Program-made: the position numbers and the translations under genes
The notes under the pieces: generated by a model
What the model was told of the DNA's origin: nothing
What the model saw: only the letters and a program-made list of their open reading frames with translations
Databases searched by the model: none
Source: Chryseobacterium sp.
GTDB taxonomy: Bacteria > Bacteroidota > Bacteroidia > Flavobacteriales > Weeksellaceae
DNA: 64,000 nt
Assembly (NCBI RefSeq): GCF_019236175.1
Contig: NZ_JAFAJM010000006.1
Location: 182,158 to 246,157, forward strand
Direction of reading: 5' to 3'
Part shown: one piece after another, positions 25,410 through 33,038 of the stretch
Numbering within the stretch: position 1 is the first letter of the stretch
How the letters are laid out: every line of letters starts with the position of its first letter

Positions 25410-25709
25410 ATGTCACAAAAATTTCAGGAAATCATTAATTCCGAAAGACCGGTACTTATTGACTTCTTTGCCACCTGGTGTCAGCCCTGCAAAGTACAGT
25501 CGTCGGTTTTAAACAGTGTAAAAGAAAATGTTGGCGAAGGAGCCAGAATTATAAAAGTGGACATTGACCAGTATCCCGCTATTGCCTCACAATACGGGGT
25601 TCGCAGCGTACCAACTTTAATGGTTTTCAAAAAAGGTGAACTGCTGTGGAAAGAAAGCGGAGTACGTGACGTTAATACGCTGACCCGGCTTTTACAACAA
25701 TACATATAA
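25410..25709 (+). CDS. Thioredoxin-family protein (WCQPC active site)
   Basis: A 99-residue thioredoxin-fold protein without a signal peptide. The active site is WCQPCK (C24, C27) instead of the classical CGPC; the cis-Pro loop is RSVPTLMVF. It probably reduces disulfides or persulfides made by the two upstream sulfurtransferase-type proteins in the same operon. It is slightly shorter than E. coli TrxA. Confidence 0.88.
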   Translation: MSQKFQEIINSERPVLIDFFATWCQPCKVQSSVLNSVKENVGEGARIIKVDIDQYPAIASQYGVRSVPTLMVFKKGELLWKESGVRDVNTLTRLLQQYI

Positions 25710-25776
25710 TATTGCATAGAATATCTAAAAACATTAAGGCTGAGAAGGAATAACATCTGGCTTAGCCTTATTTATT

Positions 25777-26529
25777 TTATAGCCGAATGGAAAAATCATC
25801 CCGGTCATTAAGAAACTGGAAATGAGTTCTGAAATCATTCAGCTCATCCATATCCAATTCTGCCGATACTCTGTTTCCGTTTTTACTGGAAATTTCTTTT
25901 CCGTCAGCAAAGAAACAGTGAGAACTTTCCTGATAGAAAAGATTATTCCCGTCCGTCCCGATTCTGTTTAATCCAAAAACAAAGGCCAGATTTTCAATAG
26001 CTCTTGCTTTCAAAAGATGTTCCCATGCTCCTACTCTTTTTTCCGGCCAGTTGGCCACATACAATATAGCATCATAATCATCATTATTCCTTGCAAAAAC
26101 AGGGAAACGAAGATCATAACACACCTGAAGCAAAAACCGGACTCCCTGATAATTTACAATCACTCTTTTGTTACCCGGAGTATAAACTTTATCTTCTCCT
26201 GAAAAAGAAAACAAATGTCTTTTATCATAAAACAGGGTTTCACCATCAGGCTGTACAAAATACATTCTATTGTAAAAATGACCATTCTGCTCTACCGGAG
26301 CACTTCCGCAGAATGCCGTATTCTTTTCTTTTGAAATCTTTTTTAAAAACTCCAGAGACTCTTCATTTCTGTCTGAAACTTCAGCGGCATCCATACAGAA
26401 ACCTGTCGAAAACATCTCGGGTAAAAGAAAAATATCTGCCTGCTGGTTTTGCAGCTCATTTTCAATAATTCTAAAATTTTCCGCTTTATTTTTCCAGACG
26501 ATATCTAAATTAAGCCCTACAATTTTCAT
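25777..26529 (-). CDS. Nitrilase-superfamily amidohydrolase (omega-amidase / YafV type)
   Basis: A 250-residue carbon-nitrogen hydrolase. The catalytic triad is visible: Glu in LLPEMFSTGF, Lys in YDKRHLFSFSGE and Cys in QVCYDLRFPVF. The closest type is the omega-amidase (YafV/Nit2), which hydrolyses 2-oxoglutaramate and 2-oxosuccinamate in the methionine-salvage and glutamine-transaminase routes. The substrate is inferred from the family. It is monocistronic and convergent with the thioredoxin gene. Confidence 0.87.
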   Translation of the reverse strand: MKIVGLNLDIVWKNKAENFRIIENELQNQQADIFLLPEMFSTGFCMDAAEVSDRNEESLEFLKKISKEKNTAFCGSAPVEQNGHFYNRMYFVQPDGETLFYDKRHLFSFSGEDKVYTPGNKRVIVNYQGVRFLLQVCYDLRFPVFARNNDDYDAILYVANWPEKRVGAWEHLLKARAIENLAFVFGLNRIGTDGNNLFYQESSHCFFADGKEISSKNGNRVSAELDMDELNDFRTHFQFLNDRDDFSIRL

Positions 26530-26777
26530 CTTTAATTACTTTTAAATTATTTCAATCCGATGTATAAAAATACACCTTTTATTTTTACCAAAAAACAAGC
26601 TAATCACATCTAAATCTGATCTGCGCAACGGTTAGCGGGATCCATATTTAAAAATATTTATCAAAAACCGGATTTCTTAATAATTCATAAAGTATTTTCT
26701 TTTTATAAACTCATGCATTTTCGGTTTCATTTTTGATGTTTGGTATTTTTTATTAATATCATTAAAAATTAGAATTT

Positions 26778-27218
26778 ATGAAGAAATTGGTTTTTATGGT
26801 GATGCTAGCCTTTTTTGGAACTGTAGCTCATGCTCAGGCATGGACCGGAAAAGGAGACCAGAAAATTCAGTTGGGACTGAGCGCCTGGGGATACGGAACG
26901 GGTATTACGGGAACGTATGATTATGGTCTTAACAAACTTATATCAGTAGGTGCCGGTATTAATGGTTATTTCGACAATTATAAGGATAATGACAAGGATA
27001 ACCGCGTATTTGTTTTCGGGAGACTGAATTTTCACTTACAGGATGCATTAAATCTGCCGGCAAAATGGGATATTTATCCGGGTGTTGACCTTGGGGTTCT
27101 TGGAAAAGACTTTGGAATAGGGGCCCATATCGGAGCCCGATACTTTTTCACAGAAAGAATAGGTGTTTTTGCAGAGGTTGGTAACAACGGAAGCCTTGGT
27201 GTCTCATTTAATTTATAA
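26778..27218 (+). CDS. Small outer-membrane beta-barrel-like protein
   Basis: A 146-residue protein with a signal peptide (KKLVFMVMLAFFGTVAHAQ) and alternating amphipathic strands rich in Gly and aromatics (KIQLGLSAWGYGTGITGTYDY, GARYFFTERIGVFAEVGNN), ending in SLGVSFNL. This suggests an 8-stranded outer-membrane barrel. No named family is assigned. It ends at a hairpin terminator and is followed by rseP. Confidence 0.75.
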   Translation: MKKLVFMVMLAFFGTVAHAQAWTGKGDQKIQLGLSAWGYGTGITGTYDYGLNKLISVGAGINGYFDNYKDNDKDNRVFVFGRLNFHLQDALNLPAKWDIYPGVDLGVLGKDFGIGAHIGARYFFTERIGVFAEVGNNGSLGVSFNL

Positions 27219-27238
27219 TCAATGTCTTTAAATATGAC

Positions 27239-27267
27239 AAAGCTTCTCGTTTCGGGAGGCTTTTTTA
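27239..27267 (+). terminator. Terminator after the beta-barrel gene
   Basis: AGCTTCTCG and CGGGAGGCT form a 9-bp stem with wobble pairs, a 3-nt loop and a T6 run. Confidence 0.75.
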
Positions 27268-27298
27268 TTTGGCATAGTTTTGATAATTGTTACCTTTG
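27268..27298 (+). promoter_or_regulatory. Promoter of rseP
   Basis: TTTG (27268-27271), a 19-bp spacer and TACCTTTG (27291-27298) match both Bacteroidota promoter elements. The rseP ATG is 24 nt downstream. Confidence 0.65.
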
Positions 27299-27322
27299 CA
27301 AATTAAAATCTAAAATTTATTA

Positions 27323-28804
27323 ATGGAAATAGCAATAAAACTCTTCCAGTTCATTCTGAGTATCTCTATACTTGTAGTTCTTCATGAACTCGGGCACTTC
27401 TTACCGGCCAAATGGTTTAAGACAAGAGCAGAAAAATTCTTCCTATTTTTTGATCCGTGGTTTTCCATTTTCTCAATGAAAAAAATCAACGGAAAGTGGA
27501 AATATAAATTTTTCTCACAAAATCTTCCGGACACTGAAGTAATAGAGGTAAACGGAAAAAAAGAAGAAGTTCCTATCGATATATCAAAACTTCCTGACAG
27601 CGACTGGAGAAAACATCCTGAGCAAACCAAATACGGAATCGGATGGCTGCCTTTCGGGGGATATGTGAAGATTGCCGGAATGGTGGATGAAAGTATGGAT
27701 ACTGCACAACTTAAAAAAACCGCAGAACCATGGGAGTTCAGAGCAAAACCGGCTTGGCAGAGATTAATCATTATGCTGGGCGGAGTTACAGTAAACTTTT
27801 TCCTGGCGTGGATTATATTCTCAGCCTTAGTAGGTAAGAACGGAGAAAATATCTTTGAAGCAGATAAAATCACTACCCCGCTTCACTATACGGAAGCTGC
27901 AAAGAAAATGGGCTTTCAGGACGGGGATAAAATATTAAAAGTAGACGGCAATACTCAGAAAGATTTCAAGAAACTGGCTTTAGATGTTTTGTTAAGTGAC
28001 GAAATAACAGTTTTAAGAGACGGAAAAGAAGTGACCTTCCCTACCAGTGATGACGGAAAAGCAATTGCTTTTCAGGATCCTGAACCTAAAGCTTTCCTAA
28101 CACCAAGAATGACTCCGATCGTTGATACTATTGTAACAAAATCTACGATAGATGCAGGGTTGAAGGTAGGAGACAAAATTCTTTCTGTCAACGGAAAACC
28201 GATTACCTATTACGACGAATTAAAGCCTTTGGTAATTCCTAATGCAGGAAAAGTTACAGATTTTAAGGTATTAAGAGATAATCAGGAGCAAGATTTAAAA
28301 ATTCCGGTTTCTAAAGAAGGAACTATCGGCATCTTATCTTTCAAGGAAATGGAAAAATATTCTGTTCATAATGATTATAGCTTCTTCGGATCCATCAAAA
28401 GAGGATTCACCCTTACTATTGAAAGTTTAACTTATCAAATCAAACAGTTTAAGCTGATTTTCAATAAAAAAGTACAGGGATACAAGAAAGTGGGCGGTCC
28501 TATCGCGATCGTAAAAAACATGCCTGTCAACAAAGATGCTAAAGGAAATGTTTCTATTGACTGGACTGCATTCTGGGGATTCACAGCAATGTTCTCCGTA
28601 TGGCTGGCATTCTTAAACCTTATTCCTATTCCGGGACTTGATGGCGGACACGTTTTATTTACGTTATACGAAATTATCGTAGGAAAGCCTGTTCCTCAAA
28701 AAGTACTTGAAAATGCCCAGATGGTAGGAGTTATCTTCCTGTTAGGCTTAATGTTACTTATTTTCGGAAGTGATATTTTCAAAATGATCACCGGAGGTTT
28801 ATAA
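27323..28804 (+). CDS. rseP: RseP-type site-2 protease (M50)
   Basis: An intramembrane zinc metalloprotease of 493 residues that cleaves anti-sigma factors or signal-peptide remnants within the inner membrane. HELGH is at residues 21-25 in the first membrane helix, and the third zinc ligand is in NLIPIPGLDGGHVLF near the C-terminus. Two PDZ domains lie between (MGFQDGDKILKVDGN and LKVGDKILSVNGKPI). The charged insertion after the first helix (KTRAEKFFLFFDPW) is usual in Bacteroidota. It has its own promoter. Confidence 0.93.
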   Translation: MEIAIKLFQFILSISILVVLHELGHFLPAKWFKTRAEKFFLFFDPWFSIFSMKKINGKWKYKFFSQNLPDTEVIEVNGKKEEVPIDISKLPDSDWRKHPEQTKYGIGWLPFGGYVKIAGMVDESMDTAQLKKTAEPWEFRAKPAWQRLIIMLGGVTVNFFLAWIIFSALVGKNGENIFEADKITTPLHYTEAAKKMGFQDGDKILKVDGNTQKDFKKLALDVLLSDEITVLRDGKEVTFPTSDDGKAIAFQDPEPKAFLTPRMTPIVDTIVTKSTIDAGLKVGDKILSVNGKPITYYDELKPLVIPNAGKVTDFKVLRDNQEQDLKIPVSKEGTIGILSFKEMEKYSVHNDYSFFGSIKRGFTLTIESLTYQIKQFKLIFNKKVQGYKKVGGPIAIVKNMPVNKDAKGNVSIDWTAFWGFTAMFSVWLAFLNLIPIPGLDGGHVLFTLYEIIVGKPVPQKVLENAQMVGVIFLLGLMLLIFGSDIFKMITGGL

Positions 28805-28831
28805 TTTTTTTAAAAATATTTCTTAAAAATA

Positions 28832-28863
28832 TTTGCAGGGTATAAATATTCGTCCTATATTTG
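28832..28863 (+). promoter_or_regulatory. Promoter of the first tRNA-Asn
   Basis: TTTG (28832-28835), a 20-bp spacer and TATATTTG (28856-28863) form a near-ideal Bacteroidota promoter 22 nt before the tRNA. Confidence 0.8.
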
Positions 28864-28885
28864 CACCACTTAAAAACAAGGACAT

Positions 28886-28959
28886 TCCTCCTTAGCTCAG
28901 TTGGTTAGAGCATCTGACTGTTAATCAGAGGGTCGCTGGTTCGAGCCCAGCAGGAGGAG
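28886..28959 (+). tRNA. tRNA-Asn (anticodon GTT), copy 1
   Basis: A 74-nt cloverleaf: acceptor stem TCCTCCT/AGGAGGA, D-arm AGCTCAGTTGGTTAGAGC, anticodon loop CTGTTAA (GTT) and T-arm GGTTCGAGCC. The discriminator is G. The CCA end is not encoded. The sequence is identical to copy 2 at 32630. Confidence 0.97.
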
Positions 28960-28960
28960 C

Positions 28961-28993
28961 AAAAAGACTTACATTTCTGTAAGTCTTTTTTTT
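28961..28993 (+). terminator. Terminator of tRNA-Asn copy 1
   Basis: AAAGACTTACA and TGTAAGTCTTT pair around a short loop, followed by T8. Confidence 0.9.
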
Positions 28994-29080
28994 GTTTAAA
29001 AACTTTACCTATTTACAGGAAAAATACCTATTTTCATTCAAAAATAACATCATCCTTTTTCCAAGAATATCAAATTACCC

Positions 29081-32000
29081 ATGAAAAGAGTCTTTATTTC
29101 ATTATTCACTGCCTTTGCCATTATCCAGGTCTCAGCGCAGGAAAAATCTTATTTCTTATCAAGTCCTTCACTAAGCCCGGATGGAAAAACGGCTTATTTT
29201 GCTTATGACGGAGACCTCTGGAAAGCAGATACCAATGGCGGAAATGCGTCGAGAATCACTGCCCTGGACGGAGAGGAAATCAATCCCCGTATTTCTCCGG
29301 ACGGAAAATGGCTTGCTTTCAGCTCCAATCAATATGGAAATTACGACGTATATGTAATGCCCGCTGAAGGCGGAACAATAAAGCAACTCACCTTCCATAC
29401 CGGAAAAGACGAAATGGAAAACTGGGGCTGGGACAGCAAAACCATTTATTTTACATCCAACAGAGATAATAATTTCGGAAGTTTTAAAACAAGTATTGAG
29501 GGAAAAACTCCACAAAAGCTCTTTAATAATTATTTTAACAACACCAATGGACTTGCAGAAACTCCGGCCGGAGAATACCTTTTTACAAGCTCTTCTGAAA
29601 GCGCCAACCAGGTACAGCGTAAACATTATAAAGGAGAAAACAATCCTGATATTTTAGGATACACCCCCAAAAGCGGATCCTTTAAACAATACACCACCTA
29701 TGAAGGGAAAGATTTTAATCCAAGTGTAGACAAAAACGGGACTGTTTATTTTATTTCCGATGAAAATAATAATGAATACAATCTCTATAAAATTGAAAAC
29801 GGCAAAAAGACAGCATTAACCCAATTTGATACCTCGATTAAAAAACCCTTTGTTTCTGCAAACGGATCCAAAGTAATATTTGAAAAAGATTATCAGATCT
29901 ATATTTATGATACTGCTGCCAAAACCACAAAGGTACTCTCCACCAGCCTGAATACAAATAAAACCCTGGGAAAGGAACAGAATTTCAGTGTAGAAAATAC
30001 TATTTCTTATTATGACATCTCTCCGGATGGCAAAAAAATGGCCTTTGTAAGCCGTGGCGTTTTATTTGTTTCTGATATCGAAGGAAAGTTTACCCAGCAG
30101 ATTTCGGACGGTAAGGAACGCGTCATGGAAGTTAAATGGCTCAAAGATAACCGTACCCTTCTTTTCAGCCAGACCGACAAAGGCTATCAAAACTGGTTCA
30201 GTATTCCTGCAGACGGAAAAGGCCAATCCAAACAATTAACACATGATGTACGCAACAACCGTAATATAACCTTTAACAATGATCTTTCAAAAGCGGTATA
30301 TCTAAGTGGCCGTGATGAAGTAAGACTGATGGATCTTAAGAACTTCAGCTCTACGACAATTGTAAAAGATGAAATCTGGGCATTCCAAAACTCTGCACCT
30401 TCTTTCTCACCCAATAATGAATATGTGCTGTTCTCGGCAAAAAGAAATTTTGAACTGGATATTTTCGTTTATAATATCAAAAAAGGGCAGACGATAAACC
30501 TTACCAACACCGGAGTTTCCGAACAGGATCCTTGCTGGTCTCCCAATGGTAAGTATATCTATTTTGCCAGTGACAGAACCAACCCGTCTTATCCTTTAGG
30601 CATGCAGAAATCTAATATTTACAGAATGGCGCTGGATTGGTTTGATGAGCCTTATAAATCTGAAAAATTTGACAAATTGTTTACCGAGGAAGAAAAGAAA
30701 GAAGAAAAATCTACAGAAAAAAAGAAAGACGGCAAGGAAGACAACAAGGATAAAAAAGAAAAAACAGAAGAAAGCAAAGAGAAAAAAGAAGAAAAGGAAA
30801 AAGAGCCGGTTGTAAAAGAGCTGAAAGTCAATCCCGAAAATATTCTGGAAAGAATTGAGCTGGTTACAGACAGATATGGCTATCAGGATGACCCTGTTGT
30901 TTTCATGGATGACAAAAAAGAAATTTTGTTATTCAATTCCAATCAGGATAACGGCAAAAGACAGTTATTTAAAAAGGTTTTCACTGATTTTGAACCTGCC
31001 AAATCCGAAAAAATCTTCGACAAAGCAGCAGATTATATCACAAAAAATGACAAGAATCTTTTTAGTCTGATAGAAGGTAACATCTATAAGACAACTCTGA
31101 CTGCTTTAAAACCGGAAAAAATCAACATTCAGTTTACTTTCAATAAAGATCTGGCTTCCGAATTCACCCAAATGTACGATGAAGCCTGGACCGGCGTTGA
31201 AGAAAACTTTTATGATGAAAACTTTCATGGCATCAACTGGAAAGCAAAAAAAGAACAATACGCCCGATATCTGCCTTATGTACATAACAGAAATGATCTG
31301 CGGGTCTTACTTAATGATCTTTTGGGTGAACTCAATTCTTCGCATACAGGATTCTCTTCAACCGGAAAAGAGGAAACCAGATACCTGAATTATTTCACCA
31401 ATGAAACCGGAATTATTTTTAAGAAAGATCAACCTTACACAGTAGAACGGATTCTCCGAAAATCTCCGGCATTCCGTTCAGGTGTCGATATCAAACCGGG
31501 AGATCAGTTACTTAGTGTCAATGGAAAGAATATCGACCCTAATGAAAACCGGGATACTTACTTCACCACTCCTAAAAAACAGGATGAACTTGCTCTTACT
31601 TTTAACCGCGGAGGAAAAAATATAACAACCAAGGTACACCCGATTTCCTATACAGAGTTAAAAGGATTGCTTTACGATGACTGGATTTTCAACAACCGCC
31701 AACGGGTAAATCAGCTCAGCAATAACCGTATTGCTTATTCATACATGAAGAATATGTCTACTGATGAACTGGACCGTTTTCTTCTGGATATGGTGGAACA
31801 GGAAAACAGAAAAGATGCCGTGATTCTTGATCTCCGTTACAATACCGGTGGAAATGTTCATGATAAAGTATTAAATTTCCTTGCCCAGAAGCCTTATCTG
31901 CAGTGGAAATACCGCGAAGGGAAAATGACAACCCAGCCGAATTTCGCGCCTTCCGGAAAGCCTATTGTCCTGTTAATAAATGAAAGTTCATTAAGTGATG

Positions 32001-32281
32001 CTGAAATGACCGCAGCAGGCTTCAAAGCGCTGAAATTGGGAAAAATTATCGGTCAGGACACCTATCGATGGATTATCTTTACATCCGGAAAAAGCCTTGT
32101 AGACGGTTCATATTACAGACTTCCAGCATGGGGAACCTATACACTGGATGGGCAGAATCTGGAAAAAACAGGGGTCAAACCGGATATTTATATCAAAAAC
32201 ACATTCATGGACAGGCAACAGGATAACGATCCTCAACTGGAACGTGCTGTCCAGGAAATATTTAAAGATTTGAAGAAATAG
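29081..32281 (+). CDS. Tricorn-type S41 peptidase (WD/beta-propeller, PDZ and tail-specific protease domains)
   Basis: A 1066-residue secreted protease (signal peptide RVFISLFTAFAIIQVSAQ). The first half is beta-propeller repeats of the PD40/TolB type (SPDGKWLAFSSN, SPNGKYIYFASD). A Lys/Glu-rich low-complexity insertion follows near residues 545-590, then the tricorn core with ELNSSHTGF (catalytic His), a PDZ domain (SGVDIKPGDQLLSVNGKN) and the S41 nucleophile in NESSLSDAEM. The segment after it reads TYRWIIFTSG where relatives have a GG pair, which may alter the oxyanion region. Predicted to trim periplasmic peptides. It stands alone between two identical tRNA-Asn genes. Confidence 0.9.
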   Translation: MKRVFISLFTAFAIIQVSAQEKSYFLSSPSLSPDGKTAYFAYDGDLWKADTNGGNASRITALDGEEINPRISPDGKWLAFSSNQYGNYDVYVMPAEGGTIKQLTFHTGKDEMENWGWDSKTIYFTSNRDNNFGSFKTSIEGKTPQKLFNNYFNNTNGLAETPAGEYLFTSSSESANQVQRKHYKGENNPDILGYTPKSGSFKQYTTYEGKDFNPSVDKNGTVYFISDENNNEYNLYKIENGKKTALTQFDTSIKKPFVSANGSKVIFEKDYQIYIYDTAAKTTKVLSTSLNTNKTLGKEQNFSVENTISYYDISPDGKKMAFVSRGVLFVSDIEGKFTQQISDGKERVMEVKWLKDNRTLLFSQTDKGYQNWFSIPADGKGQSKQLTHDVRNNRNITFNNDLSKAVYLSGRDEVRLMDLKNFSSTTIVKDEIWAFQNSAPSFSPNNEYVLFSAKRNFELDIFVYNIKKGQTINLTNTGVSEQDPCWSPNGKYIYFASDRTNPSYPLGMQKSNIYRMALDWFDEPYKSEKFDKLFTEEEKKEEKSTEKKKDGKEDNKDKKEKTEESKEKKEEKEKEPVVKELKVNPENILERIELVTDRYGYQDDPVVFMDDKKEILLFNSNQDNGKRQLFKKVFTDFEPAKSEKIFDKAADYITKNDKNLFSLIEGNIYKTTLTALKPEKINIQFTFNKDLASEFTQMYDEAWTGVEENFYDENFHGINWKAKKEQYARYLPYVHNRNDLRVLLNDLLGELNSSHTGFSSTGKEETRYLNYFTNETGIIFKKDQPYTVERILRKSPAFRSGVDIKPGDQLLSVNGKNIDPNENRDTYFTTPKKQDELALTFNRGGKNITTKVHPISYTELKGLLYDDWIFNNRQRVNQLSNNRIAYSYMKNMSTDELDRFLLDMVEQENRKDAVILDLRYNTGGNVHDKVLNFLAQKPYLQWKYREGKMTTQPNFAPSGKPIVLLINESSLSDAEMTAAGFKALKLGKIIGQDTYRWIIFTSGKSLVDGSYYRLPAWGTYTLDGQNLEKTGVKPDIYIKNTFMDRQQDNDPQLERAVQEIFKDLKK

Positions 32282-32288
32282 AAAAAAT

Positions 32289-32316
32289 AAGACTTGCAGA
32301 AATGTGAGTCTTTTTT
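32289..32316 (+). terminator. Terminator of the tricorn gene, similar to the tRNA-Asn terminators
   Basis: AAGACTTGCA, loop GAAA, TGTGAGTCTT and T6. It shares stem and loop sequence with the terminator at 32705. Confidence 0.8.
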
Positions 32317-32576
32317 ACAGTCATTTTTATTGATTAAATAACTTTATTAAATATATATTCCGGTTATCGGAAAAACTAAAACTGAATTACAATCAGTTCC
32401 AAAAACCCCTGAAAAACTATAAAATGATCCGTTAACAACGGTCATTTATCATCCTCATAATGCTATTTATGATCTTTATTGGAAAATATTTGTAATGTTA
32501 TAAAAAAATAATCGAAATATTTCTAATTGAAATTCAATACATTTAGTTAAAAATATTACAGAATAAGGAATAAAAC
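32317..32576. other. Intergenic stretch between the protease gene and tRNA-Asn copy 2
   Basis: AT-rich, without a convincing ORF. It holds one imperfect hairpin (32422-32447, AAATGATCCGTT against AACGGTCATTT) without a T-run. Nothing else is recognised. Confidence 0.6.
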
Positions 32577-32607
32577 TTGCTTGGTACGGATATTCCTGTT
32601 ATATTTG
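32577..32607 (+). promoter_or_regulatory. Promoter of the second tRNA-Asn
   Basis: TTG (32577-32579), a 20-bp spacer and TATATTTG (32600-32607). The following CACCACTTAAAA is identical to the leader of copy 1. Confidence 0.8.
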
Positions 32608-32629
32608 CACCACTTAAAACAAAGGAAAT

Positions 32630-32703
32630 TCCTCCTTAGCTCAGTTGGTTAGAGCATCTGACTGTTAATCAGAGGGTCGCTGGTTCGAGCCCAGCAGGAG
32701 GAG
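32630..32703 (+). tRNA. tRNA-Asn (anticodon GTT), copy 2
   Basis: Identical in sequence to copy 1 over all 74 nt. Anticodon GTT, discriminator G, no encoded CCA. Leader and terminator are also similar, so the whole cassette appears duplicated. Confidence 0.97.
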
Positions 32704-32704
32704 C

Positions 32705-32738
32705 AAAAAAGACTTACAGAAATGTAGGTCTTTTTTTT
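32705..32738 (+). terminator. Terminator of tRNA-Asn copy 2
   Basis: AAAGACTTACA, loop GAAA, TGTAGGTCTTT, then T8. Confidence 0.9.
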
Positions 32739-33038
32739 GGCTATTCATTTCCCGCGCAGGAGAATATTTAAAATGGATACAAGCCTTCAAAACCTTCTCT
32801 GATATTCAATTTCGGAGACTCTATAAATCCCTGACGGTACGACATTTTCAGACAGGATTAATTCACTGATCCATCATATTTTAGATCCTGGAATTTCCTG
32901 TTTATTTTTAATAAATACTAGACTTATTTTCGTTACATTTGCTGTTTCACCTTAAATCACGGAAATATTTTATTTTTTAATTTTTTTTATTAAATAAACT
33001 GCATACTTTTTGTTTGTGCTAATTGCTTGAAGAAACGA
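32739..33038. other. Upstream region of the DUF5686 gene
   Basis: No ORF is supported. A perfect -7 box TACATTTG at 32934-32941 (plus strand) could start a transcript with a leader of about 95 nt. No other structure is seen. Confidence 0.55.

Noticed and set aside
27382..27873. 163-codon minus-strand ORF inside rseP
   Set aside because: Antisense to the conserved HELGH-PDZ region of rseP; no recognisable protein features.
28886..32703. Integrative element bounded by tRNA-Asn repeats
   Set aside because: No integrase, recombinase or phage gene lies between the repeats; only one protease gene is present, so local duplication is simpler.
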